This document shows positions 1 through 9,027 of a stretch of DNA of 64,000 bases, piece by piece. Origin of the DNA: Streptomyces violaceusniger Tu 4113 (GTDB lineage: Bacteria > Actinomycetota > Actinomycetes > Streptomycetales > Streptomycetaceae); assembly GCF_000147815.2 (NCBI RefSeq), contig NC_015957.1, forward strand, positions 3,782,001-3,846,000. The letters run 5' to 3'. Position numbers and translations under genes: made by a program. Position 1 is the first letter of the stretch. Each line of letters starts with the position of its first letter. Below the pieces are notes generated by a model. It made no database searches. It saw only the letters and a program-made list of their open reading frames with translations, and was not told where the DNA came from.

Positions 1-2
1 CC

Positions 3-728
3 CTCATCGGCGCGGTCGGCGACGAGCTGTGCCTGCTGATCCCCGACCCGGACGCGGACCAGGGCCGCCACCCCACCGTGGACACCGCCACCGCCACCGC
101 CGCCCCCCAGGAAGGCGACCGGGAGCCGGAGCGCGAAGCGCCCGCCGAGCCCGGCACCCGGTCGGCGCTGGAGACCGCGCTGCGCGGCCGTACCGCGGCC
201 GTGGGCCATGTGGTGCCGCTCAACGACGCGTCCTCGTCGGTGCGATGGGCACGGCGCCTGCTGACCCTGGCGCCCGCCCGCCCCGGCCCCGAGGCCCGGG
301 TGCTCTTCGTCGACGACCATCTGTCGATGCTGCTGCTCCTGCAGGACGAGTCGCTGGTCCGGGCGCTGGCCGCCCGGTGGCTCAAGCCGCTGGTCGGGCT
401 GACCCCCCGGCAGAGCGAGCGGCTGCAGATGACGTTGCTGGCCTGGCTGGAGGGCGGTGGCGCGCCCGAGGCGGCCAAGGCCCTCAAGGTGCATCCGCAG
501 ACGGTGCGCTACCGGCTGCGCCAGATCGAGAAGCTCTTCGGGCCGGGCCTGCGGGACCCCCGAATACGCTTCGAGCTGGAGATGGCGCTGCGCGGCCGCA
601 GGCTGATGGCGCAGATGGACCGGATACGGCGCCAGGCGTCCCGGGTCGGCCGCCGCACCCGTGCCGGTGCGCCCCCCGGGGTCCGGCCGCTGGGCATCGC
701 CAGGGAGGCGCGCGTCAACGGACTCTGA
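3..728 (+). CDS. PucR-type helix-turn-helix regulator, C-terminal part
   Basis: The reading frame is open from the first bases of the window, so the start codon lies outside and only about 240 C-terminal residues are seen. The end of the protein holds the PucR-family C-terminal helix-turn-helix: a conserved stretch with LTPRQSERL, then a helix-turn-helix containing HPQTVRYRLRQIEKLFG. PucR-type proteins are transcriptional regulators often tied to purine or other small-molecule metabolism; the ligand cannot be told because the N-terminal sensor part is missing. An alanine/glutamate-rich linker at about 78-180 separates the two visible parts. The gene converges on the sigma factor gene across a strong hairpin. 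The family call is firm, the target is unknown. Confidence 0.85.
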   Translation, partial: LIGAVGDELCLLIPDPDADQGRHPTVDTATATAAPQEGDREPEREAPAEPGTRSALETALRGRTAAVGHVVPLNDASSSVRWARRLLTLAPARPGPEARVLFVDDHLSMLLLLQDESLVRALAARWLKPLVGLTPRQSERLQMTLLAWLEGGGAPEAAKALKVHPQTVRYRLRQIEKLFGPGLRDPRIRFELEMALRGRRLMAQMDRIRRQASRVGRRTRAGAPPGVRPLGIAREARVNGL

Positions 729-744
729 CCCGCAGAAGGCGAAC

Positions 745-776
745 CGCCGGCCGCGCTCACGCGGTCGGCGGTTTTC
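745..776. terminator. Bidirectional hairpin terminator between convergent genes
   Basis: CCGCCG and CCGCG (745-756) pair with CGCGG and CGGCGG (761-772) around a CTCA loop, with one unpaired base on each side, and the stem is followed by TTTT on the plus strand. The flanking GCGAA and TTCGC extend the symmetry. It fills the 52-bp gap between the PucR-type gene and the convergent sigma factor gene, so it probably stops transcription from both sides. Confidence 0.8.
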
Positions 777-780
777 GCTG

Positions 781-1776
781 TCACGGCCGATCCGGACGCC
801 CGCCGGGCGGACGCCGGACGCGGATCGCCGGAGGAAGGTCCTGGCCTCGCGCCCCGGCGGGCGCCGCCGTACGCGGGGCCGTACGCATCGCCGCGCTCAG
901 GCCGAGCAGTTCGCCGTAGGCGTGGGAGCAGAAGGCGCATCCGGCCAGATGGCGCGCGAGCGCCCGGCCGCGCACCCCGCCGCGGCGCACCGAGGCGCCG
1001 ATCAGGCCGCTGTAGTGCCGGCACCGGTCGTCGCGCGCCGACTCCAGATGGGCCCGCAGATACGCCTCGCGCAGCCCCTCCCGGGCCCGGAAGGCCAGCG
1101 AGGTCACCCCGCTGGGGGAGATGCCCAGGACCACGGCCACCCGGTGCGGGGTCTCCTCCTCGACGAGGGTCAGCCACAGCACGGTCTGCCAGCGCTCGGG
1201 AAGTCCCCGGAAGCTGTGGATGAGCAACCGGCGGTTCTCCCGGGCCACCAGATGCTGCTGGGGATCGGCCGTGGACGCGTGCTGCCGCCAGGACTCGAAG
1301 TCGGCGGTCAGCAGCACCCGGCGCTCCCCGGCGCTCCACTCCGTCGCGGTATGGCGCACCACTGTGAGCAGATACGGCCGCCAGGGACCCCGGGGTCCGC
1401 CCCCGGCGCGAACAGCCTGGAAGGTGCGGAAGAACGCCTCGGAGGCCAGGTCCTCGGCGTCATGCGGGTCACGGCAGCAGGTTAGGGCGTAGCGCAGGGT
1501 CGCCGTGTGGTGGCGGCGGTAGAGGAGGTCGCCTGCCGCCGGGCTGCTGCTGCCCGACCGGTAGCCCTCCGCCAACTGGCGGGTGAGCTCCTGGTCCGGG
1601 ACGGGGCGGACCGGGCGGTCGGTATGTCCCCGGCCCTGGAGCCCCTCGGTGTCCGGATGTCCCGCCGCCGGAGGGCCGGTGGCCGCGTCGTCGTCCGCGG
1701 CCTCGTGTAAGTGCGCGGTGGCAGCGCGGCGCGCGCCGGCCGAACGGCCGACGCGCGCCTGGTGACTGTGTTCCAT
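781..1776 (-). CDS. ECF-type sigma factor with C-terminal zinc-binding motif
   Basis: The 331-residue protein has sigma-70 region 2 (RYALTCCRDPHDAEDLASEAF, here split after DAED) in the first half and region 4 near the middle, containing LPERWQTVLWL and a helix-turn-helix with GISPSGVTSLAFRAREGL. After region 4 comes HLAGCAFCSHAYGELL, the H-x3-C-x2-C pattern typical of zinc-binding anti-sigma domains, here fused to the sigma factor. An ECF sigma factor directs RNA polymerase to a small regulon; the fused motif may make the protein self-controlling, which is inference. The start ATG shares one base with the TGA stop of the DUF1996 gene (TGATG), so translation is coupled; an ATG three codons upstream is the alternative. 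The tail after about residue 290 is proline/arginine rich. Confidence 0.85.
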   Translation of the reverse strand: MEHSHQARVGRSAGARRAATAHLHEAADDDAATGPPAAGHPDTEGLQGRGHTDRPVRPVPDQELTRQLAEGYRSGSSSPAAGDLLYRRHHTATLRYALTCCRDPHDAEDLASEAFFRTFQAVRAGGGPRGPWRPYLLTVVRHTATEWSAGERRVLLTADFESWRQHASTADPQQHLVARENRRLLIHSFRGLPERWQTVLWLTLVEEETPHRVAVVLGISPSGVTSLAFRAREGLREAYLRAHLESARDDRCRHYSGLIGASVRRGGVRGRALARHLAGCAFCSHAYGELLGLSAAMRTAPRTAAPAGARGQDLPPAIRVRRPPGGRPDRP

Positions 1777-3293
1777 CAGCCGCACTGCTTGCCGCTGTTG
1801 ATGCAGTCCACCGCCTCGTTCATCAGGTTCTCCGACATCACGTTGATGAAGTCGTCGTGGTCGGTGATGGGCTTGTGCAACTGCTCGGGGAAGCCGTCCA
1901 CGGCGAACGGGGTGTTGGCCGGCACATCGTAGGTGATGGTGTTCACGAGCTGGGGGATGGCCTGGAAGCCGTTGGGGCAGGAGCCGTCCTCGCCCGCGAA
2001 GGCCACGTGGTCACGGTGGTTGGCGCTGTCGATGTTCTGGCCGTCCCAGCAGCTCTGGAAGTCGAAGGTCCGGGTGACGGAGCTGCCCTCGGGGCAGAGC
2101 GGGTACTTGTCGGTGAGCTGCCGGTCCTCGAAGCCGGTGCAGCTCCAGGAGGCGTTGGCGTTGGCGTCGCCGTTGGTGAACGCCTTGGCGTCACCGGTGA
2201 TGATCCGCAGGAACTTCGGCATCGCCGTGACCTTGCTCTGCGCGTTGCCCTTGAACTCGATCTTGGAGCTGGTGGGGGTCAGGATCGTGCCGACGTTGCC
2301 TTCCTGGCCGCCGCCGAGCTCATTGGCGTCCGCCTCGTCCTTGCCGTCCTGGGCACGGACCACGGGCCAGTAGTACGTCGACTTGTCGTCCTGGTTCTTG
2401 CAGGAGGTGCCGCCCTGCTCGAAGGTCTGGTTGTTGGCGAAGGCGTCGTTGCTGTCGTTGCCCACGTAGTCGTGGGTGTGGTGGGCGCCGTTGCCGACAC
2501 CGGGCGCGACGATCACGTTGTCGCTGTTGCGCAGCTTGGGGTCGCCGACGCCGCACTCCGTGGCGAAGGTGCCGGTGGAGCCGTTCTGCTGGGCCTGCGG
2601 CGGCTGCTGGACGTTCGGCTGCACCTTGGTGATGTCGACGAAGTCGTCCTGCGAGGGGCCGTTGCCCCCCTGGCCGCCCGCGTTGCCGGGCACGTCGTTG
2701 GCGCCCTCGCCGCCCTGGTCGCCGCCGCCTTGCTGGCCGTCGCCCTGCTGGTCGCCGCCCTGCTGACCACCTTGCTGGTCGCCGCCTTGCTGCTGGCCAC
2801 CCTGCTGGTTGCCCTGCTGGTCGCCGCCTTGCTGGTTGCCCTGCTGCTGGCCGCCCTGGGTGGCGACCTCCTGCCACTTGCAGTCGGTCATCCCCTGGAG
2901 CTGGGAGTTGTCGCCGCCCATGGCCGAGCCGATGTTGTCCATCGTCTGGGAGCGCTGGTCGTTGAGCTTGGAGAGCACCGCGTCGCTCGAACCCTGCTGC
3001 TGGTTCATCTGCTGGTAGGCCTTGGCCACCTGGTTGTCCAGCTCGGCCAGGTTCTTGTCGACCTTGGGCCTGGCCTTCTCCGGCACATCACTCAGCTTCT
3101 GCCCCACATCGGGGCACTGGATCGTCCCCGCCTTCGCGGCCACGGTGTTGTTCTGGCCGGAGTCGCCCTTGTCGCCGTGGGCGGACGCGTTGGCGGCGAT
3201 GATCGCGGCCCCGCCACCGCCGAGCGCCAGGGCGGCGACGATGGCGACGGTCTTATTGGTGAACCGCCCGCGTTTGTGGGTCTGTTGCCTCAT
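1776..3293 (-). CDS. Secreted DUF1996 protein with Gln/Gly-rich linker
   Basis: The 505-residue protein starts with a basic stretch and a hydrophobic segment (about residues 14-35), which looks like a signal peptide or membrane anchor. A helical, Gln-rich region (50-140) with cysteines follows, then a low-complexity linker of about 50 residues made of [11 protein letters not shown] and GNQQGG units, then the DUF1996 domain (about 225-500) with the conserved [22 protein letters not shown] and DHVAF motifs. DUF1996 proteins are exported or wall-associated in actinomycetes and fungi; no reaction is established that I can name. The gene sits 20 bp behind the DUF4142 gene and its stop overlaps the sigma factor start, so the three form an operon. 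Confidence 0.88.
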   Translation of the reverse strand: MRQQTHKRGRFTNKTVAIVAALALGGGGAAIIAANASAHGDKGDSGQNNTVAAKAGTIQCPDVGQKLSDVPEKARPKVDKNLAELDNQVAKAYQQMNQQQGSSDAVLSKLNDQRSQTMDNIGSAMGGDNSQLQGMTDCKWQEVATQGGQQQGNQQGGDQQGNQQGGQQQGGDQQGGQQGGDQQGDGQQGGGDQGGEGANDVPGNAGGQGGNGPSQDDFVDITKVQPNVQQPPQAQQNGSTGTFATECGVGDPKLRNSDNVIVAPGVGNGAHHTHDYVGNDSNDAFANNQTFEQGGTSCKNQDDKSTYYWPVVRAQDGKDEADANELGGGQEGNVGTILTPTSSKIEFKGNAQSKVTAMPKFLRIITGDAKAFTNGDANANASWSCTGFEDRQLTDKYPLCPEGSSVTRTFDFQSCWDGQNIDSANHRDHVAFAGEDGSCPNGFQAIPQLVNTITYDVPANTPFAVDGFPEQLHKPITDHDDFINVMSENLMNEAVDCINSGKQCG

Positions 3294-3313
3294 AAGATCA
3301 CTTCACTTAGTCG

Positions 3314-3955
3314 TTAGAGGGTGTCGAAGTCGACAAGCCCGGTGTCCTCGAGGACCGTGATGTGGTCGAGAACGATGGCATTGGCCCTGGTGGCCAGAGA
3401 TCTGACCATGGAGTTGCGGCTCTCGGCTCGCACCTGCGCCACAAGGTTGAACACCTTGCCGTGAGCGGCGCGCAACCGGTTTGCGAACACCCGCTCGAAC
3501 TGGGCGCTGCTGCCGGCGCTGGTCATCTCGTTCAGCCAGCCCTGTTGCTGTGCGTTGGGCTGGTTGGGCAGCGGGATCCCGAGTGCCCGGCCGACCTCCT
3601 CGGAGCGGCGGTCGAGTTCGGTGTGTCCCTCGATGAGATGCTCACCGGCGGTCTTCACCGCGTCCCGAACGTCCCGCTGCTGGGCGAGCCGCCCGGCGGG
3701 GAGCTCCCACGTTCCGGCGAGCCTGACTTTGCGGACAAAGTCCCGGTCAGTGGCCGTGAGCGGCCCGTACTGGGTGCTGACCGTCCCACCGCCGTCGTCC
3801 GTGACGCCGTTGCGCGGCAGGGCCGCGCTGCTCTCGCCGAACAGCGACACCGGGATGAGGATCGCCGCCAGTGTGACGGCGAGCGCCCCAATGATGAGCC
3901 CGGTGCCGATGGTTCGGCTGGAGGCGATGGGTCTGGTGAGGTTTGCTGGTGGCAC
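3314..3955 (-). CDS. DUF4142 (ferritin-like helical) membrane-anchored protein
   Basis: The 213-residue product has an N-terminal membrane segment (about residues 15-40, IGALAVTLAAILIPVSLF) followed by an extracytoplasmic helical DUF4142 domain, recognisable from TATDRDFVRKVRLAGTWELP and the VRDAVKTAGEHLIEGHTEL helix. DUF4142 domains adopt a ferritin-like four-helix fold; no activity is established. I place the start at the GTG reading VPPANL because AAGGAGG lies five bases upstream; an in-frame GTG nine codons earlier lacks a good ribosome-binding site. It is the first gene of a three-gene operon with DUF1996 and the sigma factor. A role in cell-envelope stress or morphology is only an inference. 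Confidence 0.82.
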   Translation of the reverse strand: MPPANLTRPIASSRTIGTGLIIGALAVTLAAILIPVSLFGESSAALPRNGVTDDGGGTVSTQYGPLTATDRDFVRKVRLAGTWELPAGRLAQQRDVRDAVKTAGEHLIEGHTELDRRSEEVGRALGIPLPNQPNAQQQGWLNEMTSAGSSAQFERVFANRLRAAHGKVFNLVAQVRAESRNSMVRSLATRANAIVLDHITVLEDTGLVDFDTL

Positions 3956-4264
3956 AGCGCCCTCCTTGGTTCGGAGTGACACCGGACGCTAGTACCTCGT
4001 GTGGCTCGGTCGTGGAGACCTCATCACCAGTGAATAAAGCCGGGACAGAGATCACTTCCGGCTGCTACCCTGCGCGGCCGCGATCCGCAGGGGTGTTGAG
4101 AAATTTTTTTCCGCCCGGTTGAGCAACTCACCGGGCCCGTACGTACGGCAGGGAGAACCCGGTGCCCGGCCGCTCCCGAGCGGAGCGCCGAGCACCGTCC
4201 CGACGACCCGGAGGCGCCCCGCCGTGGATACGACAGCGCGGAAGACCACGCCCACCAGGCCCCG
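3956..4264. other. Intergenic region upstream of DUF4142 operon, no gene seen
   Basis: These 309 bp separate the SARP gene (ending here) from the DUF4142 gene (starting here), both on the minus strand. The part next to DUF4142 is relatively AT-containing (GTGAATAAAG near 4029) and should hold the operon promoter, but no clear -35/-10 pair is visible. The middle has a run of seven T (4104-4110) beside a hairpin. Nothing else is recognisable. Confidence 0.5.
4101..4135 (-). terminator. Possible terminator of the SARP gene
   Basis: CCCGG and TTGAG (4114-4123) pair with CTCA and CCGGG (4127-4135) with one bulged T and a three-base loop. It lies about 130 bp past the SARP stop codon. On the minus strand the stem is followed by an A run rather than a U run, so it does not fit a classical intrinsic terminator well. 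Confidence 0.3.
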
Positions 4265-7129
4265 TCATCCGCTGAGAGCCGAGGCCGGATGCGGTGACTG
4301 CCGGTACTGCCCCAGTTTGCCGTCGAGGACCCGGGCGTCGGGGTGGTTCAGCTCCTGGAGAATCCCCAGGGCCCCGCGCCAGTCGGTGAGCGCGGTGGCC
4401 AGGTCGCCCTGGGCCAGCCGGGTGTCCCCCTGGTGGTGCAGTGTGTCGGCCTCCAGATACCGGTCGCTGATCTCGCGGTAAATGGCGAGCGCCCGGCCGT
4501 ACGAGGTCAGGGCGGGCTCGTACCGTCCGAGGTGGTGGTACGCGTACCCCAGGCTGTCCAGCGCGGCGGCCTCGCCGGCCGAGTCGCCGATCCGCCGGTG
4601 CAGTTCGACCGCCTGGCGGCAGTGGGCCAGCGCGTGCTCGTACTCACCGCGGAGGATATGGGTCCAGCCGATCTCGTTGAGCACGCTGGCCTGTCCGCTG
4701 AGGTGTGCCGCGGCGCGATAGTGGTCGAGCGCGGGCCGGTAGTGGTCCAGCGCCTCCTGGTAGCGGCTCTGGCTGTTGGACAGAAAGGCCAGGGAGCGCA
4801 GGGTGCGGGCCGCTCCGCCCGCCTCGCCGAGCTCCGTGAACAGCTCCAGCGCCCGCTCCAGATGGCCGCACCCCTCCTCGTACCGGCCCAGCCGTCCCTC
4901 GGCGAACCCCAGAGTGCGGTGGCTGTGCGCCTGACCGAGCCGGTCGGACAGCGCCCGGGCCGCCCCCAGCGCGGTGCGCTGGATGGCGGTCTGCTCCTGC
5001 CAGTGGCCGCGCCGGTCCAGGAAGAGCTCCAGCGTCACGGCCAACCGCCAGGCGTGGGACGGGAACCCGTGGTCGCGGGCGTGCTCGACGACCGACAGCA
5101 GAACGACCCGCTCGGCCGAGAGCCATGCCTCGGCGCGGTCCTGGCCGCCGAGATGCTCGGGTGCGGCATCGGGCCGGGCCGGGGACAGCGGCAGCGGTTC
5201 GGTCCGGCGCGGGGCGAGCAGCGTGGCGGCGGTGCGCGCGGTGTGCAGATAGTGGTCGAACATCCGGTGCCGGGCGTCGTGGCGGATCTCGTCCGTGTCG
5301 TGGTCCTGGACCAGCTCCATGGCGTAGGCCCGCAGCAGATCGTGGAAGGTGTAGCGGCCCGGGGCCTGCTCCACCAGCAGATGGGCGCGGGTGAGCGCGG
5401 TCAGCAGAGCACGGGTGACCCGGACCGGGAGCCCGGCCAGGCTCGCGGCCGCGGCGGCGGAGACCTCGGGCCCCGGATGCAGGGCGAGCAGCCGGAACAG
5501 CCGGGCGGCCTCCCGGTCCAGGGCCCGATAGGACCAGGAGAAGACGCTCCGCGCATCCGTGCTCGGATCGGCGCCCGCGAACGCGTCGAGATTTCCCTGG
5601 CTCTCGCGCAACTCCGCGGCGACAGAAGAAAGGGGAAAGGACGGACGGGTCGCGGCCCGGGCGGCCACCACCGCCAGCGCGAGCGGCAGCCGCCCGCACA
5701 GCCGGATGATGGTCGCCACCGCCTGCGGCTCCGCGGCGATGCGGTCCGTGCCCAGCCGCCGGACCAGCGCCTCATGGGACTCGGCCGGGGACAGCGGCCC
5801 CAGAGTAAGGGGACGGGCCCCCTCGCTCGCTATCAGACCGTGGAGCTGATTGCGGCTGGTGACGATGGTCAGACAGCCGGAGGAGCCGGGCAGCAGCGGC
5901 CGGACGTGCTGGGAGTCCACCACATTGTCCAGCAGGATCAGCATCCGCCGCCCCGCCAGCAGACTGCGGTACAGCGCGGTCTTGGCGTCCAGACCCGTGG
6001 GCACCCGGTTCGGCGGAATCCCCAGTGCGTGGAGGAACGCCCGCAGCGCCTCGTTCGGCGACATCATCGAACCGGTCGGATCGAAGCCGCGCAGATTGGC
6101 GTAGAGCTGCCCGTCCGGAAAGCGGTGGGCGATCCGATGGGACCAGTGCACGGCCAGCGTGGTCTTGCCGATCCCGGCCATCCCGTCGATCGCGCTGATC
6201 ACCACCGGACCCGGTGATCCGGCCTCGGCGCCCTCGGGCAGCAGAGTATGGACACCGGCGAGCTCGGCATGGCGTCCGCTGAACGCGGGCAGGTCGGGCG
6301 GGAGCTGCGCCGGGCGGATCGCCGGGACGGGCGGCGCCGCCGCAGGAGCCGGCTGGACCGGCTCGGCGGGGGCCGGGGTCGACCGGGGCACCACCTCGCG
6401 ATGGGCGGCGCGCAGTTCGCGGCCGGGCGGTACGCCGAGCTCATCGGCCAGCCGGTTCCGCGCGGCCGAGAAGACCTCCAGCGCCTCGGCCCGCCGTCCG
6501 GTGGCGGCGAGCACCCGGATGAGCTGGGCCTGCAGAGTCTCGTCCAGCGCATGGCGGGCGGCGAACTGCTGGAGCACGGTGGGAAGTTGCTCCGGGACCT
6601 CGGAGGCCAGTGCCGTCGTGGCGGCCTCCTTGGCGACGGCCAGAAGTTCCCGGTCGACACCGGAGAAGACGGGATGGGACTGGATGTCGGAGGGGACCCC
6701 GGTGGCGGTCGGCCCCTGCCACAGGGCCAGCGCCTGTGAGAAGAGCTCGGCCGCCCGCTCCGGGCCGCCCGCGGCGGCGGTGCGCCGCGCCGATTCGCTC
6801 AGCTCCCGGAAGCGCAGCAGATCCAGCGCGTCCGCGTCGGCGTTCAGCCGGTAGCCGCCCGAGCTGCGCACCAGCCGGCTGCCCTCCGCCCGCGTCGGCA
6901 GACCGGGTTCCAGCAGCCGGCGCACCGAGCCCACATGGCGGTGCACCACATTCACCGCGGTGCTCGGCGGATCCTGCGCCCAGAGCACGTCGACGATTTC
7001 GCTGAGCGCCACGGGCTGTCCCGCCCGCACCAGTAGCAGTGCGAGCAGCGCTCGCTGTTTGGGCGGACCCAGCTCCAGTTCGACCTCATCACGCCACGCC
7101 CTGACCGGGCCTACCACCGTAAATCGCAC
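4265..7129 (-). CDS. AfsR/SARP-family transcriptional regulator (BTAD, NB-ARC, TPR)
   Basis: The protein (954 residues from the chosen GTG) has the full AfsR layout: an OmpR-like winged helix (about 1-95, RFTVVGPVRAW and NVVHRHVGSVRRLLEP), a bacterial transcriptional activation domain (95-250), an NTPase domain with P-loop GMAGIGKTTLA near residue 310 and a LILLDNVVDS Walker B strand near 390, then about seven tetratricopeptide repeats (650-930). Such proteins bind direct heptamer repeats and activate secondary-metabolite or developmental genes, with ATP hydrolysis as a switch. I chose the GTG reading VRFTVV because family members normally begin there; an ATG at 7183 would add 18 residues. 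No biosynthetic cluster is next to it, and it is divergent from an ECF sigma gene. Confidence 0.9.
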   Translation of the reverse strand: MRFTVVGPVRAWRDEVELELGPPKQRALLALLLVRAGQPVALSEIVDVLWAQDPPSTAVNVVHRHVGSVRRLLEPGLPTRAEGSRLVRSSGGYRLNADADALDLLRFRELSESARRTAAAGGPERAAELFSQALALWQGPTATGVPSDIQSHPVFSGVDRELLAVAKEAATTALASEVPEQLPTVLQQFAARHALDETLQAQLIRVLAATGRRAEALEVFSAARNRLADELGVPPGRELRAAHREVVPRSTPAPAEPVQPAPAAAPPVPAIRPAQLPPDLPAFSGRHAELAGVHTLLPEGAEAGSPGPVVISAIDGMAGIGKTTLAVHWSHRIAHRFPDGQLYANLRGFDPTGSMMSPNEALRAFLHALGIPPNRVPTGLDAKTALYRSLLAGRRMLILLDNVVDSQHVRPLLPGSSGCLTIVTSRNQLHGLIASEGARPLTLGPLSPAESHEALVRRLGTDRIAAEPQAVATIIRLCGRLPLALAVVAARAATRPSFPLSSVAAELRESQGNLDAFAGADPSTDARSVFSWSYRALDREAARLFRLLALHPGPEVSAAAAASLAGLPVRVTRALLTALTRAHLLVEQAPGRYTFHDLLRAYAMELVQDHDTDEIRHDARHRMFDHYLHTARTAATLLAPRRTEPLPLSPARPDAAPEHLGGQDRAEAWLSAERVVLLSVVEHARDHGFPSHAWRLAVTLELFLDRRGHWQEQTAIQRTALGAARALSDRLGQAHSHRTLGFAEGRLGRYEEGCGHLERALELFTELGEAGGAARTLRSLAFLSNSQSRYQEALDHYRPALDHYRAAAHLSGQASVLNEIGWTHILRGEYEHALAHCRQAVELHRRIGDSAGEAAALDSLGYAYHHLGRYEPALTSYGRALAIYREISDRYLEADTLHHQGDTRLAQGDLATALTDWRGALGILQELNHPDARVLDGKLGQYRQSPHPASALSG

Positions 7130-7269
7130 AACTAGGGATCTTAGTCGAGCCCGTTTCGGGCACCGCGTTCTTCCGGCCGCCATGCGACGTCAGACTTTCG
7201 TCACTCAATCGGCGTCGGCTTTCTTTTACGCTCGCGCCATTGACACATGAGCCTCGGGGGAACGAGACG
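7130..7269. promoter_or_regulatory. Divergent promoter region, SARP regulator and ECF sigma
   Basis: The 140 bp between the two divergent regulators are richer in A and T than the surroundings (TTTCTTTTACG near 7220). A perfect TTGACA hexamer at 7240-7245 lies too close to the sigma gene start codon to serve as its -35. No clear -35/-10 pair could be assigned for either gene. Confidence 0.4.
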
Positions 7270-7809
7270 ATGGACATCCGCACGGCGACCGTCACGACCG
7301 ACGCCGACACCTTCTTAAGGACGCTGTACCGACGACACGGCTCGGCACTGCACCGCCTGGCGGCCCGGATGCTGGGCGGGGACTGGCACCGGGCACAGGA
7401 CATCGTGCAGGAGGTGGCGATCCACGCCTGGCAGCGCCCCATGGACGTCGGCCCCATGGACGACACCGTCCGTAACCGGCTGTTCACCGTGGTCAGCGAC
7501 CTGGTGACCGATGGCCACCGGGACCAGGCGGAGTGGCCGGTGGAGACGGCCGGGGAGGCGGAGATGGCACTGCTGGCCGCGCCGGACGCGGTCGATCAAG
7601 CGCTCACCGCCCAACTGGTGTGGGACGCGATGGCGGACCTGGCGCCTCCGCAAAGAGAGGTGCTGCTGCATCTGCACTGCCTGGACCGCAGTGTCAGCCA
7701 GGCCGCCCGGGTGCTCGGAGTGCCTCCCGGAACCGTCAAATCGCGGACGTACTACGCGACACGGGCCCTGCGGACGGCCCTGCGGGCGCGTGGCGTCACC
7801 GAGTGCTGA
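7270..7809 (+). CDS. ECF RNA polymerase sigma factor
   Basis: The 179-residue protein shows sigma region 2 (FLRTLYRRHGSALHRLAARM, then WHRAQDIVQEVAIHAW) and region 4 (DLAPPQREVLLHLHCLDRS, then QAARVLGVPPGTVKSRTYYA), the usual two-domain ECF design without extra domains. The start is the ATG reading MDIRTATV, which has GGGGG nine bases upstream; a TTG 30 bp earlier is in frame but is less likely. No anti-sigma gene is adjacent. It is transcribed away from the SARP regulator. Its regulon cannot be read from the sequence. Confidence 0.9.
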   Translation: MDIRTATVTTDADTFLRTLYRRHGSALHRLAARMLGGDWHRAQDIVQEVAIHAWQRPMDVGPMDDTVRNRLFTVVSDLVTDGHRDQAEWPVETAGEAEMALLAAPDAVDQALTAQLVWDAMADLAPPQREVLLHLHCLDRSVSQAARVLGVPPGTVKSRTYYATRALRTALRARGVTEC

Positions 7810-7909
7810 CCACCTCCGGACACCCGCCGACTGCTGTCTGATCGAATGATCGCTACTATGGCGGTGTTTCGAGTGCAGACGAAAGCCGATCGCGTCAGGG
7901 GTGGGGAAC

Positions 7910-8992
7910 ATGCGGGAGACGGCGCGGAAGCGGCAGGCACGGATCGCGGCGCTGGTGGAGGCCCGGGGCAGCGCGCGGATCACCGATCTCGCGGATGAGC
8001 TGGCGGTGTCCGTCGTCACCGTACGGCGGGACGTGGAGGACCTGGCCCAGCGCGGGGAGGTGCGCCGCGGCCACGGGGTGGCGCGCTCGCTGCGGCCGAT
8101 GGCCCAGGAGTCCACCGCCACCGGCGACACCATCGGCATGGTGGTCCCCGAGCGCAACACCTATCTCACCGAGGCCGTCCAGGCGGCTCGCGAGGCCGCC
8201 GAGAAGGCCGGGCTGCGGCTCGCGCTGCACATCGCCGCGGACGAGCGCGGCACCGAGCGCGCGGTCCGCCAGGCGCTGGACGCGGGCGCACGCGGCCTGC
8301 TGCTCTCACCGCGCTGGCGCACCGAGGCGGAGGAGCGGGCGGACCACGCGTGGCTCGGCGCCCTGGAGCTCCCCGTGGTGCTGGTGGAGCGCCGGCCCCA
8401 CCGGGGCAGCGCCATCTACGGCCTGGACTGTGTGCGCTCGGACCACGCCCACGGAGTGCATCTGGCGCTCGAGCACCTGACCTCGCTGGGGCATCGGCGC
8501 ATCGTGCTGGCGGCGCGCGACGACAGCCCCACCGCACGGGTGATCCGGTCGGAGTTCGCCGCGCAGACCGCGGCCCGTGGCATCCGTGAGGGGTGCCCGG
8601 TGATGCTCAGTTCGCGCACCGCCGGACCCGATCCGCGCCCGCGCGACGCGGGGGCGGCCGACCTGGCCGACGCGGTGCGCCGCGCCGGGGCCACCGCCGC
8701 GCTGATCCACGGCGACATGGACGCGCTGGTGCTGGTCCAGCGGCTGCGTGAGGCGGGTGTCGAGGTGCCGCGCGACTGCTCGGTGGTCGCGTACAACGAT
8801 GTGGTGGCCGACATGGGGCAGATCGCGCTGACGGCCGTGGCCCCGCCCAAGGGAGAGGTCGGACAGGCCGCGCTGGAGCTGCTGACCCGCCAGTTGGAGC
8901 GGACGCGGGCCGGGCGGTGGGCCGGCGCCGCCCGCCATCTGGAGCTGCTGGCGGAGCTGGTGGTCCGGGATTCCACCGCCCCACTTCTCTGA
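7910..8992 (+). CDS. DeoR-type HTH fused to LacI-type sugar sensor
   Basis: The 360-residue protein joins an N-terminal DeoR helix-turn-helix (residues 1-58, ITDLADELAVSVVTVRRDVEDL) to a periplasmic-binding-protein-like sensor of the LacI type (about 70-355: GDTIGMVVPERNTYL, ALEHLTSLGHRRIVL, SVVAYNDVVADM). Such hybrids usually repress sugar uptake operons until a sugar or sugar phosphate binds. The ATG at 7910 is preferred over a GTG three codons upstream because AGGGGTGGGG sits at proper spacing. It lies 100 bp upstream of the ABC transporter operon on the same strand and is its likely regulator; a TACTAT hexamer 50 bp upstream could be its -10. Confidence 0.9.
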   Translation: MRETARKRQARIAALVEARGSARITDLADELAVSVVTVRRDVEDLAQRGEVRRGHGVARSLRPMAQESTATGDTIGMVVPERNTYLTEAVQAAREAAEKAGLRLALHIAADERGTERAVRQALDAGARGLLLSPRWRTEAEERADHAWLGALELPVVLVERRPHRGSAIYGLDCVRSDHAHGVHLALEHLTSLGHRRIVLAARDDSPTARVIRSEFAAQTAARGIREGCPVMLSSRTAGPDPRPRDAGAADLADAVRRAGATAALIHGDMDALVLVQRLREAGVEVPRDCSVVAYNDVVADMGQIALTAVAPPKGEVGQAALELLTRQLERTRAGRWAGAARHLELLAELVVRDSTAPLL

Positions 8993-9027
8993 TTGTTTGA
9001 CCGCTTTAGTTTCTTCTGTTCGATGTA

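Noticed and set aside
1857..3317. Long open frame (486 codons) antisense to the DUF1996 gene
   Set aside because: It is rich in Val, Ala and Leu runs produced by the Gln/Gly repeat on the other strand, has no family pattern and no ribosome-binding site; the minus strand encodes a clear DUF1996 protein.
4343..6217. Long plus-strand frame across the SARP gene
   Set aside because: The minus strand carries the complete AfsR-type protein; the plus frame is a high-GC shadow with no recognisable motif.
7240..7269. TTG start codon for the ECF sigma gene, and its TTGACA as a -35 box
   Set aside because: The TTG is part of TTGACA, has no ribosome-binding site, and the conserved protein starts at the ATG 30 bp later. 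As a -35 box it would put transcription start inside the coding sequence with no -10 present.
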